64,000 nt of DNA, taken from Mytilus californianus. Taxonomy: Eukaryota > Mollusca > Bivalvia > Mytilida > Mytilidae. The translations under genes and the position numbers were made by a program. Position 1 is the stretch's first letter; every line of letters begins with the position of its first letter. This document shows, piece after piece, positions 11,632-24,700 of the stretch. The stretch lies in the NCBI RefSeq assembly GCF_021869535.1, contig NW_026262712.1:109241640-109305639 (forward strand), written 5' to 3'. The notes beneath the pieces were generated by a model that saw nothing but the letters and a program-made list of their open reading frames with translations, was not told where the DNA came from and did no database searches.

Positions 11632-14600
11632 TCTTCTTACAATTACTCCTCTTCGCAGCGATCAAGTACTTCTTTCCAGGACGTAAAACATTCCGTATTA
11701 AATCTATACAATAGTTTAATATTGGATTTCAAAAATGAATTTTCTTTATCTTACATTTTTATTTTCATTTCTTTTTTTGTAATTCAAGGATGTCAATGGT
11801 CTCCAGTGAATTCTCCAATTTGATTTTGGAGGGTATGATGAGTGATTTTTATTGCATATATACTAGAAAAACAAAGGATATGGGGTATCCATCCATGACA
11901 CAAAATCAGCACATACACAGTAAAAACACACAAAAAGCAAGGGAACAGTGCTTTAATTGCTGTTCTTTATCTCAAAGTCACAAAGGAGCCTTCAACATGG
12001 AACAAAAAACTCTCACCTCACTGCAAGTTTGATAAGACGGCCCCTTGAACAGGTTTGAGCGGAATTCTTTGCAAAATAATTCGGGTAAACTTTGTAAAAC
12101 GTAACACCACTAAATCGGGCCCGGTGTCCTATAGCCATGTTTCCCCAATGCCATTTTTTTTCCGGAGGAATGTGTGAAACATATGATAGTTAATAACCTC
12201 ACTCTTGTTAGTCAAATTTGATGACATCATAGAAATATATTAATATATATATCTACTTGTTTAACGGTGTTTGGTTTTGAATAAATCATGACAAACATTG
12301 TCTTTTTTTATCTTTGAATAATAAGGTAATTTAAGTATTTGCTGGAATAGTTCTGTCTGCATTCAAGCTCCACATTCATAAAGGTATACACCAAAATTCT
12401 CAGCACCCTTTAGTGTAAAGTTTTCTGTAGATTTATAATTTTGCTTCATTTAAATGCAGAGTCCTTTAAAGATATTTGCACCAATAAGTAATGTGACTTA
12501 TAACGTTTCGAGATCATTTGTTTTGACAGGTGTTTTATATTTGGTATAACTATGGGCCATTTCTAAACGAAAAATCTACTCCTGTTAACGGATAAACGTT
12601 TCTCTCCGAAGAGTTTTCAATTTTTTTAACGAAGTCCATACTTTTTAGTGTCTGGCCTGTAATCTAAATGCGATTGGTCAGATTTTTTGACAGTCAATAT
12701 ATGAATAACGGCACCCCGGTAAAAAATTCTAGGCCCCAATCCCATCCCCTGATCCTAGACCTTTAAATTTACATGCATGTCGTCAAAACGAACTCAATTT
12801 GTATCTATTATTTTTTATATGCAACCCAAGCCGAAAAACAGATTATTTTAGCAGTCCAGAGTACAATCATATCTTAAGAAAATTCGGAAACTATATGCAA
12901 TAGATAACCATGCAATATTGATGTATATATATATATAGTGAAATCCATATTGTTTTGAAAATATGAATGAGGATGGGGGAAATTGGCTATATGTTTACGT
13001 ATTGTCAACATTCCGCGGGGGAAGAATGGCAATTAACCAAAATTTCCCCGGGGGGGAAAAGAGATCATGCCAGTTTTTCTCCAAGGGAAAAAACTGGCAT
13101 GGGGAAAATGACTATATAACACCGGTCATAAAGAGCAAACTGGAAAGTAGTACATATTTGAAACAAAATATTTCATACGCACAGGTGTAAGTATAAAAAA
13201 AGTAGAATTTAGGTATCAAATGAGAGGTGAAGGACTGGTGATCCTTGTTAAACACATGTTGACGGTAAATTTGAATAATACAAACATGTATGAATAAATC
13301 TAATAAGAAGTACTGTAATATCTATATGGCTCTTTGCTTATAAAGGACTGTCTTGTTGTAAAGGGTATATGTATTTAACGTTCTTTCTCTTTATCCTTGA
13401 CAAACATACCAAATATCATTTAATAGTGTTTTCGAGATAAAAAATCTTCCTATCTAACGTACTCTTTATTCTCATTACATGACTTTTTCGTTAAAGAGAT
13501 CAAATATGATGGATCGCAGATGCATGCATATACGTTGTAAGCCACACATTTTTATTTCTGTCATGTTTAATCAAAATATATGATCTTTTTTATAACATTA
13601 ATCAAAACGAACTAATCAAAATGATGATTTTTTGACGTTATGCAACCAACAACAACAAATTAGTATAGTGTTAGTTACAGTTAAGTGGATGGTATTGTAT
13701 TTTAACTTGAAATTATTTGATAAAGATATTTGTTTCAACAACCTTGAACGGTTAAATTTATTATGTGATATTGGAAATACTTTCAATAATGATGTAATAA
13801 TACTTTAAAAGAAGTTACTGTTTCCGGAAAAGAATGAATCCTTGGACTTTGAGATGGGTGATGTAAACATAAAATCCCTTCAGTGAATATTGAAACTTGT
13901 TTTTATGTGACACTACACCACGCTGGTATACATATTTTATAGACAGAAGTCCAGCTATTTTATTAAGTCCACAACGTCTAGTCACATTTAAGTACATCAC
14001 CACATATTTCTTTGAAGAAGTAAGACAACAGTCACAGATTTAGAAACATACTCATTATTCTATTGCAACTGATCTGGTATCACATTATTTTGCTCAAGCT
14101 CATACCTGCCAAAAAGTTTGTTTTTTGTTTTTTCAACTACCTTTCTTTATAAATATCTGGTTTTCTGAATTTCTTTATCGTAGTAGTTAAATAAGAACTT
14201 AGAAGGACATATTTCAAAGTTATACGCAACGAAATCTTTTCGTCCGATGTGCCTTTCTAGATTAAGCTTCATCAGAAACAAAATGCATTCACATCCAAAA
14301 GAGTGTATGGCATAGTAATAGTTTAATTGTTGCTGATAAATGGCAAAAATGCTAAAACATAGTTGTGCATGTAATAAAAGACTTAAACTCACCACTCGTC
14401 CATATAAGTGTAAAACACAAGGGATATCCACTTTCATGTTTTATATGCCTTCAAGTCAAAAAAAATTTTAAAACAATTTTTTGCTCTGAAACGGATTTGG
14501 ATTCGTTTCCTATGATCTTCGATCAGCATTTACATTGAAAATCAACAGTGGTCAGCATTTCTTTATCATAATTATTCAAATCAATTCAGACAGGAATAGA

Positions 14601-15862
14601 AAACCGTGTATGGTTTATACCGTTGTGACAAGGTTTTGGTATGTGAAGTTCTAAAATCTACAAAAGCTGTGAATATTTACAGAGAAACAATAAAACAATC
14701 ACCATCTTCGCTAAATTCTTCAAATAACAAAAATCTTTAAAGCGACATAAGCTGCTGAGCTCATGCCAATCGAATACACTAAACATCTAATTGTTTACAC
14801 TAAAACATTTCAACTCGGTGTGAGATCCCCCTTTAAATAAATGAGGATAATCCCATTAGTTTAAACGAATCTTCCTGAGAGTCCTCAAAATAATAATAAC
14901 ATATTCATAAAGTACATACAATATTATAATGATATATACACAATATCCAATTTTATATAGATATTAATGAAAAAGCATATTAATCTGCCTTCTTCATGAA
15001 AAAAATGTAACATTTTGTTTTAAAATATACAAGTGTATTACTCATCTTTATTTCATTTGGTAAACTGTTCAACATTTGAGAACCAGAATATATTAAAGTT
15101 TTCTTCAAATAGATTTGTTTTTGGCTTCGGAAGTTTCAATAGTTTCATCAGCTGAACGTAAATTATAATTTTGATTATCAGTAAAATGAAAGTTTTCACG
15201 TAAGTAGTTAGGAACCATATCCTTTTGATATTGAATTGCTTTTTCCATATTCAATCAATTTAAACTGATAAGTGCCAATCTTCTTAAGAATCATGACAAC
15301 ATGACAAACAATAACCCTCTCAAGTTTACATTTATTTAAGTTCAAAATATCTAATGGTGCATGCATATAACATTCGTTTCCTTTTCCTGTTCTGGTATTT
15401 CAAGATATAATTTGGTTGAAATGTTCTAGAAATAAACGATTAAGGGTAGCTAACTCCATAATTTGCTATCTTTCTAACCAAAGGTTATCTAGAGATTTCT
15501 AGAATTACCAGACACACAGAAACGAAAGACCTACCATTTCTAACTCATGTTACATGACATGTTATCTATTTGCTCATTCTAATTTAGGTTATTGTCGATA
15601 TATAAACCAAGAAGTTTTTCACAATCTGCAATCTCTAATCGTTCAACTGAAATATTGATATCTAGATATAAGAAGATGTGGTATGAGTGCCAATGAGACA
15701 ACTCTCCATCCAAGTCAAAATTTATAAAAGTAAACCATTATAGGTCAAAGTACGGTCTTCAACACGGAGCCTTGGCTCACACCGAATAGCAGCTATAAAC
15801 GGCCGCAAAAATTACTAGTGTAAAACCATTCAAACGGGAAAACCAACGGTCTAATCTAAATA
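11632..15862 (+). repeat. Tandem duplication, copy 2 (4.23 kb)
   Basis: Second copy of the 7394-11626 unit; see that entry. It retains the native right flank, because the M1 repeat continues uninterrupted through 15862 into AAAAAACGAGAAACGAG. Copy 2 is therefore joined to original sequence on the right and to the novel junction on the left. Divergence from copy 1 is about one base per 800 by my count, far less than divergence from block B. Confidence 0.95.
12126..13121 (+). mobile_element. Inverted-repeat DNA transposon (996 bp), copy in duplication unit 2
   Basis: Same element as 7890-8885 at offset 4236, again flanked by CCGGT (12121-12125 and 13122-13126). It shares the surrounding duplicated sequence, so it was copied with the unit and does not mark an independent insertion. 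Confidence 0.85.
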
Positions 15863-16205
15863 AAAAACGAGAAACGAGAAACACTTATGAACCACATCAA
15901 CAAACGACAACTACTGAACATCAGATTCCTGACTTAGGACAGTTGCAAACAATTGCAGCGGGTTTAAACGTTTTAATGGTACCAAACCTTCAGCCTTATC
16001 TGAAACAATAGTGTAAATCACAACATAGAAAGACACACAATAAAATATCAATTGAAATGGCTTAACTCGGCCAAAAGACATATTAACACCAGTGAACATA
16101 CACTGAACAAATAAATTTGATCTATGATACAATGCAAATACAAAATAAATAAACTAAGGGAAGAATAATAAAAGTAACATGTTATACCGCTGTGAAATGT
16201 TACAC
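15667..16205 (+). mobile_element. Complete family M1 interspersed repeat
   Basis: Left end GATGTGGTATGAGTGCCAAT; internal markers CAAAGTACGGTCTTCAACAC, CGAGAAACACTTATGAACCA and CACTGAACAAATAAATTTGA; right end near GTTATACCGCTGTGAAATGT. It is about 540 bp long, without a coding frame. Other copies: 11431-11626 (cut), 21188-21720 (reverse, complete), 39637-40080 plus 45524-45590 (split by the foldback element) and 40812-40965 (reverse, left end only). Confidence 0.8.
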
Positions 16206-16209
16206 AATT

Positions 16210-16452
16210 TAAGAAAAACAATACGCTTGAACAAAAATATCAGCCATTTGCAATTATTTTAAACACAGGGAAATGAAAATAATTTTGTTGTTAGGTATAC
16301 GTGTACAGTGTTTCCAGTTGAATAAATACATTTTGGAGAACATGCGATCCTATCAGGTTTTTTAAAGCTTGATTTGTGTTTTTAATATCAATTTATAAAT
16401 TTAAACAACAATAATATACTGCGTTTTGTTGTTCAACTTGGCTAAACTTATC

Positions 16453-16511
<59 letters not shown>

Positions 16512-17270
16512 AAAAGTCAGAAATATTTGTGATATGACGTATAAATGTAGTGTTTTGTACTTCCGAAATTTGTCTTTGAAACAATCTTTTTTCCACAGAA
16601 AACGCCAATTTTTGAGATAATATCCGAATTTGGAGACCGTTATCGATCCGTGTCTTATACGCTTTCGTGCATGCTCAGTCGACGTACTGCCCTGTCAGGC
16701 GCACAACCAAACGGTGTATATTGGATTTGCTATATACACGGGTCATAATCACACCTGATCTTCGTAATTAAATAGGGTTGACACTACTAAATTCAATCAT
16801 TGTCACATTATTTCCGGTTGTAGTATTTTAATCAGTTTGACTTTATAAGTAACAATACGAATACTAAAAATCCAGACTTAAAATAAGGCGTAGGTACTGT
16901 TTCCAATTTGTTAGCCGGCATGACGTAAAAACGACGAATCAAAGAATTCAACTTTATATATAACTAATATAGGACAATGCTGTTGATTACAAATTACACC
17001 ACTCCAGACCCTTTTGTTTTCTAAATAATTAATATTTCAAATAATAAATAAGTTCCAGGTCGACGGGTTCAAACAGAAAGATTTTGAAATCAGAGAAAAC
17101 CGTGCCTCTTATAATCAACATGACTTTATTATATGACAATGCCAATACTAAAAATCCAGATTAAAACATAAGGCTTATACATAATTAGATACTTTAATTA
17201 GTCACGGAACCGCGATGTCGCGTGTGTGTTCTAGTATGATTAATTTGAACGAGTCGCAAAAAATTAATCG
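16210..17270. other. Non-coding stretch with probable unnamed repeat
   Basis: No exon recognised. The motif ACTAAAAATCCAGA occurs twice (about 16863 and 17146) in similar surroundings, including AACAATACGA / GACAATGCCA before it, suggesting an internally repeated old element. The minus-strand frame at 16393-16608 has no family features. Confidence 0.35.
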
Positions 17271-17274
17271 CATG

Positions 17275-17660
17275 ATTAGTAAATACAATGATTAAATTTT
17301 GTTGTTCAACTGATTTTAATCATTGTATTAGTTAATCACTGCCATGTGTAGTAACGTCGTCATATCGAGGAGCGTTCAGTACAGTGATTTTGTCATAGTC
17401 TGGTTAAGATGGTCATGGTTTGGTTAGGTTACTTCCCAGAACGATTGCCTCAGTTCTTTTCAAATGAGCAAATAAAAAGCACATAAGATGTTTGAATCTA
17501 TATGGTAAGTCATACGAACTACAATGAAATTATTGTTTTCAAGAAATTAACGCAGGATAAGCAAAATGTCGATATTGAAATGGTTTGTTTAAGTGATTGA
17601 CATGGTTCAGTTAAGTGTCTAGAAATTCATCATGCTTTTGATCAAATTTGTCATGGTTTA
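17275..17660 (+). repeat. Left member of an inverted repeat pair (partner 25650-26130)
   Basis: AGTAACGTCGTCATATC, then CAGTGATTTTGTCATAGTCT and GGTTAAGATGGTCATG correspond to the complement of 26040-26105. Both members carry scattered CATGGTT/AACCATG and GTTAAG/CTTAAC words, as if built from a short degenerate unit. The left member also has a perfect 15-bp hairpin (17282-17296 with 17315-17329). I do not recognise the element. Confidence 0.6.
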
Positions 17661-17807
17661 AAATATATATTAAGCGTATATGATGATGTTCTATTTTATA
17701 AGGCATTTGGTGACAAATATCTTTTTGAACAAGCAGTTCATAGTGGAATGTAAATTGGAGATCTCAAATGTAGCAAAGTAGGCAAGCTAAAATCTACATC
17801 ATTTTGT

Positions 17808-17862
17808 CTTTGATGGAAAGTTGTTTCATTGGCAATTATACTACATCTCCTTATTTCATAAT
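17808..17862 (-). repeat. Small M2 left-end fragment (reverse)
   Basis: GATGGAAAGTTGTTTCATTG followed by CAATTATACTACATCTCC is the complement of the M2 left end. Only about 50 bases are present. Confidence 0.5.
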
Positions 17863-18204
17863 GGTTTGAGTTTACTCCTGAAATACAAGAAGTTTAAAGA
17901 CTTTAACAAATATGTTCTAGGAGACTGACATATGTTACTATTATAATTAGCATCTGACTATTGTTGTAAACATCTATCTATCTATCTTCGTATTTCCGCA
18001 CTCAGTCACAACTTTGACTATTACGTGCCGTTGCATGCGTGGCTTGTTTACAATTTAAAAGAAATAAACTTTTCAGTAATATTACGTTACATTGGTGAAC
18101 AGAAAAAAATAACATAGTTTTTTTTTGTTTTTTTTGTGGATTGTTATCCTATGTATATTTCTTGGTAAAACTATGTACATGTTATGCAGTATTTAGAATA
18201 TTTG

Positions 18205-19815
18205 CGAAAGAGCAGATATAGAAATCTGCTCTTTGAAGCCGTCAACTGTGGTACAAAAGATGCTGAAGTTTGAAGTAGGTTCCATTGTACTATTGTGTGC
18301 GGATAAAATGAGAATTTGTAAGAATCTTTATTGGTTTTAATTTGTTTATAGTGGTTGGTATCTTATGTCTTGTTCTGCTGTCTGATTTAATGAGAAGATC
18401 TTTATGGTAGATTTCTAAATGTTGGTGTATAATTTTATAGAAAACCACTAGTCTTGTTTGTATTCGTCTCAATTGTAATGTAGGCCACTACAGGTGTTCG
18501 AGCATATTTGAGACAGAGCTGGTATTGTGATATCTATTACATGTATAGCGGGCAGCTGTTCGTTGGACCATCTCAATTTGATTGATTTGATTTTTGTTGT
18601 GAGGGTCCCAGACATAAGAGCTGTACTCAAGCTTAGGTTCAACTAACGACATGTATGCCCTTTCTTTTATTTATTTGGATGATAATTTTATGTTATGTTT
18701 TAGAAAATTTAGTTGTCGATTTGCATTTGCTGTTATATTATCTACATGTTTATTCCATTTGAGATCTGATTCGATGGTTATGCCTAAATATGTTGTAGCT
18801 GTTTCAGTTTGAAGAATGTGACCATGAAGGATGTAGTCATGGTTGACTGTTTTCCTTTTTTGTGTAATTCTTAGTATGGAGCATTTGTCTGGATGGAATG
18901 ACATTAACCTGTCTTTTTTTCCCATTGTGCCGCTGAATCTAAGTCCTGTTGTAATTTGGATACATCATCTTTGTTTTTGATGTTTCTATAGATGATGCTG
19001 TCATCGGCAAATAACCTTAAGGTGCTATGTTGTAAGTATTCCGGGAAATCGTTAATGTAAGTGAGGAATAAAATTGGGCCAAGAACGGTGCCATGTGGCA
19101 CTCCAGATGTTACCCCGATTTTTTCTGATTGTTCTCCATCTAGCATGACTGTCTGTGTTCGTTGATGTAAAAAATCACCAATCAATTCCAAGGTATTATT
19201 GTCTATGCCATAGTATTGTAATTTATACAGTAACCTTTTGTGAGGGACTTTGTCAAAAGCTTTGGCAAAGTCCATCACAATGACATCAGTTTGTATGTTG
19301 TTTTTGCTGTCTTTTGCAAGGTCCTGTATGAAAGATAATAATTGTGTCTCACATGAGCATTTAGATCGAAAGCCATGTTGTATATCATATAATATATTGG
19401 CTTTTTTCAAGATGTTCCATTATTTGACTAGCTATGATGTGCTCCATTATTTTTCAAAGTATACATGTAAGTGAAATTTGTGGCATTGTGTTTGTCTCCT
19501 TTTTTGAATATAGGACAGTCGTTTGCATGTTTCCAGTCTGTAGGTATTTTATGAGTGTTAATTGACTTTTGGAAGATGAGTGCGATGATAGGACTAAGAT
19601 GATCTTTCATTTCCTTTAATACCTTTCCACATAGTTCATCAGGGCCTGTGGCTTTATTTGGATTGATGTTATGCAGTAATGTGTTCACGCCCTTTTCTGA
19701 TATTTTAATTACATTCGTTTGGGTTTTTACTGGTATTGGGTTTGCAGATGATTCAGTGGTGAATGCTTTTTGGAATCGCTCGTTGAGGATGTTGGTGTTA
19801 TAATTTGATAGATAT
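18205..19815 (-). pseudogene. Non-LTR retrotransposon (CR1/Jockey-type) reverse transcriptase, 5'-truncated and frameshifted
   Basis: The minus strand encodes, in order, NPNKATGPDEL (about 19660), GFRSKCSCETQLLSF (19370), VIVMDFAKAFDKVPHKRLL (19270), SGVPHGTVLGPILFLTYIND (19100), LFADDSIIYR (19010, catalytic FADD in place of YADD), FHPDKCSIL (18890), TTYLGITI (18790), LEYSSYVWDP (18620) and RRIQTRLVVFYKI near the C-terminus (18460). These are the successive blocks of a LINE polymerase and its C-terminal region. At least two frameshifts (near 19420 and 18910) and a stop near 18490 break the frame, so it is dead. No endonuclease is present; the copy starts at about 19815. A 3' stem-loop at 18207-18233 ends it. 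It is oriented against the neighbouring Penelope-like fragment. Confidence 0.9.
18207..18233 (-). repeat. Stem-loop at the 3' end of the LINE
   Basis: AAAGAGCAGAT and ATCTGCTCTTT form a perfect 11-bp stem with a 5-base loop, just beyond the last coding block of the minus-strand LINE. Terminal stem-loops are known as template recognition sites in some CR1-like elements; that role here is an inference. Confidence 0.5.
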
Positions 19816-20218
19816 ATACTTGCTATAATAAATATACTAATTTACTTTCAAATTCAAGGGACCAAAGAATCTTCACTAAAACTACAAATTAGCAGTAAAA
19901 AAATACTCGTCCATCCTGCATTTGTCACGTATTATCTAGATTTCTTTGATTTTGTGTGTCGTTAATTGGCCAGTTGCTGTCTTATTGAATCTCCCACATC
20001 TCCATTTATGCACTTAAAGAAATACCAACACTTTATTTAACATACATACTTGTATATGTACTTGTTTTAAAATCTCCTTAAAAGATTGCTAATACCCTCG
20101 GACTATTTCCGACACTCATGTCAGCAATGTGCCCCTCCCCAAAAAGACACCTTTGTTAATCTTTTGTGAGTCGTTTTGTCTCACCACTTTATGAAATGGT
20201 GCATTTTTCATCATCTGT

Positions 20219-20617
20219 ACTTATATATCCCAACTCGTTCGTTATGCCCGTGTGTATAGTGATGTCATAGATTTTAACGAACGTAATCAATGCATCACTG
20301 GTAAATTATTAAGTCAGGGATTTCGTTACCATAAATTACTTAAAACTTTTACTAAATTCTTCCATAGATACAAAGATTTGATTAGTTAATTTGGCTGTAC
20401 CTGTAGAAAACTTATTAAAAACGGTGTTTCACATCCTAAATGTTACGGTAATATTGTACTAATAGCGCGGAAATCACTATGTGATCCGTGTAAACTCATC
20501 GAACCTTTAAACAAACTTATAAAAAAAGGTTTTCTTACCAATGTTGTAATTAGATCTTTGAATAAAGTTTACATTGGCACTAATATCGATTTTGTCATCA
20601 GCAAATTAAAACTGTAA
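20219..20617 (+). pseudogene. Penelope-like reverse transcriptase, C-terminal part
   Basis: Plus-strand translation starts YISQLVRYARVYSDVIDF and continues KLLSQGFRYHKLLKTFTKFF, CRKLIKNGVSHPKCYGNIV and LNKLIKKGF to a stop after ISKLKL. This matches the region following the palm of the Penelope-like family also seen at 4755-4975, 33836-34152 and 55563-55845. A TAG interrupts the frame near 20388, and everything upstream of YISQL is absent. It is a dead fragment; the class assignment is from recall. Confidence 0.6.
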
Positions 20618-20859
20618 ATTTGTATTCTTTTCAAACGGGATGTATAAAGACACGCCCACGTTCATTTTTATCTATTAAGAGGTTAACTCCTAACTATCCT
20701 ACTGCCTGTCGATACATTTATTTTTGGTATTGCACAAGTCATGTCTTCTTTGACTGTCCATGACGTTAAAATACTAATATGTGGGATGTGTTTTAGTTGA
20801 TGTTTTGTCTCTGATGCATGATTTTTTATCATTAATTGTTTTTGGCTTTAAACTAGCTG

Positions 20860-20897
20860 TCAGTAACTGCGAGTACTCTCAAATCGTACTTTCTTGT
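20860..20897 (-). repeat. Small M2 right-end fragment (reverse)
   Basis: AGCTGTCAGTAACTGCGAGT and the following TACTCTCA are the complement of the segment near the right end of M2 (compare 5875-5905). Only about 35 bases are recognisable. Confidence 0.45.
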
Positions 20898-21187
20898 TAA
20901 GTTGACCTGGTGATACTATCTGTAATGCTTTTTTGTTATTTAATGTTTACTTATTCAGGGTTATATCTGGCCTATATACCAGCTTTGATAAGTGTTTGGT
21001 ATTACTATAAATTTTCACTTCTTCGAACTATGAACATCAAAATTATTTATTTTGTAAAAATATTTCCTTTCTCCTTTCTCCTTTTAAACTGTATACCTAA
21101 CAACAAAATTATTTTCATTTACCTGTGTATAGTATTATTGTGAATGGCGGATTTTTGTTTAAGGTTATTGTTGTTTTTTCTGAAATT

Positions 21188-21720
21188 GTTTAACATTTCA
21201 TAGCGGTATAATACTGTTACTTTAATTATTCATCCCTTATTTTATTGAATTTGTATTTACATTGTATCATAGATCAAATTTATGCGTTCAGTGTATGTTC
21301 ACTTGTGTTAATATGTCTTTTGATTGAGTAAAGCCATTTCAATTGATATTTTATAGTGTGTCTTTCTATGTTGTGATGTTACACTATTGTTTCAGATAAG
21401 GCTGAAGGTTTGGTACCATTAACACGTTTAAACCCGCTGCAATTGTTTGCAACTGTCCTAAGTCAGGAATCTGATGTTCAGTAGTTGTCGTTTGTTGATG
21501 TGGTTCATAAGTGTTTCTCGTTTTTTATATAGATTAGACCGTTGGTTTTCCCGTTTGAATGGTTTTACACTAGTAAATTTTGGCGCCCTTTATTGCTTAC
21601 TGTGCGGTGTGAGCCAAGTCTCCGTGTTGAAGACCGTACTTTGACCTATAATGGTGTACTTTTATAAATTGTGACTTGGATGGAGAGTTGTCTCATTGGC
21701 ACTCATACCACATCTTATAT
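21188..21720 (-). mobile_element. Complete family M1 repeat in reverse orientation
   Basis: It starts ACATTTCATAGCGGTATAAT (complement of the M1 right end) and ends CATTGGCACTCATACCACAT. Its length and internal order match 15667-16205. It has no coding frame, and the open frame near its right end is not a gene. Confidence 0.8.
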
Positions 21721-24700
21721 CTATTGTACATCATGTCTAACTCAAACAACAAAACACACCCATCCCTGTACACCCAAGCGTAAATTAAGAAGAATCTTAA
21801 AACAATTGAAAATTAATTTTAAAATTTGTTGGTTTTTCAGTTTGTTTCTGTCGTTTGAATAATATAGGTTAACGAAAATATCTCTTTATAATTTGTTTGC
21901 CTCCGAAGCACTTTTCTGGGTTTACCTTCATCAAAGCACCAATTATTCATTTATTGTGGGGCCACTGGTTTTTTAATGAATCGTGTGATTGTAAATTTCG
22001 AGAAATAGTTTGTTTTGAAATGGAATTGAAAAAAAATATGTAACGGGATCTGAATGATTTATTTTTATTTCGTCCCACCGGGTGCACATTAAGTGTTGAC
22101 ATCCCCTATTTTCAAGCCTTTGTTAAATTTTTCCTCCTTCCGATATTGCTTTTCTGTGTAAGCTGCGCTTATACGATTACAGTGCTGGCAATTTATTTTT
22201 TACAAGCTTCCGAAACCATATCGGATTTCTTTTGTACAGTTCAATAATTTCCAGAAACTGGTTACACTTGGAACTTAAAGTTGTGCGGCCAAATAACCAA
22301 GTTCAATTATTCTTCTTTGTTTATTCCATTCCAACAAACCATTCTCTGTCTGAGTTTCCTAGTCTGTTTGTACGGAGCATTTTTCGCTAAATTATATCCG
22401 GTTTTTTTCCAAATAAATTTCCTTTTTTTTTATTTTGCTAGCAGCGTATTTCGGCAACCATTTAAAACTTATGGGTTTATTAAAGAAATTGCACTAATAG
22501 TGGCACACAATTCCCCGTATTTTCACACATTATCCTGCGTTTCTATAATTTGGATTTCTACTGTAAAAAAAATCATCGGGGAACGGCGTGCATCATAAAT
22601 AAGAATTTATTGCAAAAAAAAAAAAAAATCAACCCAGATTAAAATAAACTCAGTCTAATATGCATAAGAACATATAAAGATAAATCGTACACATTTTTAC
22701 TTATTAATAGATACAGAACATTTAAAAAAAGTATATAATTAAATGTAAAGAATGAGAAGAAGAATGGGATAAAGACAATCGACGCAATCAATATCAAATA
22801 ACGTATTGCATCAAATCTCTCGGCACTCTGCATCTATACAAAATTACAATGAAAAATGTTTTCCAAAAATATAAGGTTAACTTATTATTTTATTTTCGCG
22901 ATAAAAGAACAGCATAGGGCCTAAATGTTTTGTGTTGTCAAACGCCCGAAACACGACGGAACCTGCTGCATTGAATGGTATCTATGAACGACGCTAAATG
23001 AAGGTATTTTTGATATATAATGATATATTTGCAAATTTGAAATAAAGAAACATTTATCTTTCAACTCTTTTATACCAGACTGAGTCAAATTGTTTGTTTA
23101 ATTCGTTCTAAGTTATTATAAAACACCAGATTTTACGTTTGCCGTAACTTAACTAAAACGAAAAGAAGCCTTTTTAATCAAATTGGTGGGCGTGATAGGC
23201 AAACCGTAACGGTACATTAGATATTTTTGCTTTTCATATATTTCCTAAGACAGAATGTATATAGCCACAGCTCTTTTAAACTGGCGTTCGATAAAATAAT
23301 TTACAAAAACAGAAAACGTTGCTTCTGTTTCACATAGAATCTATTCTTCGTATGTCAATGATTGACTCGGTCGGGTATTTACAGATATCGTGAGCGGCAT
23401 CACTAGTCAAATGGTCAAAGACGTCTATTTAATGTTGCAAAACGTAGCAGCTAGTCATTTTCTTTACACTGTGTTCTAGCAAACTTTACATCTGTTGTTT
23501 TATTTTGAACCAGATTATGTCTATGATAAATAAAAGGAGATGTGGTGGTTATACGCCAATGATATAGTAATCCAACAACAAAATTAACCAAACGATATCG
23601 AGATAGCATCATACAGTCTTCGACAAAAGACAGCTGTTTATACAATATGTCAAGCTCTTAATCGCCCAAAATCTATAAAGTTTTTGAATAAATCAAACAA
23701 ATACAATCAAAATGGTTAAGGACAAACATAAGACTAAGGTGCACAAGTCCCCCCTCAAAATCCTTATTTCGTGAATATCTAAAAACAAAATTAAAGTATT
23801 TTTGTGACTCGTCGGTAGTGCCCGCATCTAAACATTTGGAAGTCTAAAAAATGATTACGTAGAAGAGCAATAAAAATTACCAAATATTCCATAAAATAGG
23901 AGCAGAAAAACATTTTATAAGCGGTAAATGTGAAGAACATGACTGCACGATTGATATTTAATGACTCACTACTTGGCTCCTAATACCTCGTGACGAAACG
24001 TCATACAACAAAACCCTACCAACCAGCGGACACGACACAAAGCCACAGCTTTGACCTGACGTAGAAAGTCATGATATTCAAGTTATTTAACCATCGTTGC
24101 ACGGGACAAAATGTTAATATGGACAACAGTTAAAACATTTTTTTAAAATAAACTATAAATGAAATAAAATTGAAAGACTACCTCAGATTTTCGAAGTACT
24201 TAATAAGTTGTAAATTACTTTCAAAGTTCCGAATTTAAATATATGAAGAATCACAATTTAGAATTAGAATTAGGTCGATATAATATCCATTGTTATCAAT
24301 TATATTGAGAAATGAATAAAAACTATTAGATCTATGTTTTTTTTATATCATATAAATGTATTGTGTAGTATCGCTAAATCCGTTTGATTTTTTTCTTTTA
24401 TGCAATAAAGTTTCGATTATAAGAAAAAAACTTCAGTCGCTCTAGTATTTAGTATGAGAAATTGTACATATTAAATATGATTGAAAAATAATTCAAGTTC
24501 CAAGATACGCGTAATATAAAAACAGCCTGTAGGTGTAATACCACCAAATCATAGTACGTCACATCCGGTTCCATACGAAAAAGGGTCGAACAAAAATATA
24601 CCCTTGATTTTGACATTTGTAAGAAATTAACCCTGCATTTCATTGCAGAAAAACAATTCTGAGTCATAAACATATATCTTGGGTGATTAAAAGCACCATT

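Noticed and set aside
7554..14437. Four pairs of identical small frames in the tandem duplication
   Set aside because: Identity follows from the recent DNA duplication; the frames are not kept in block B.
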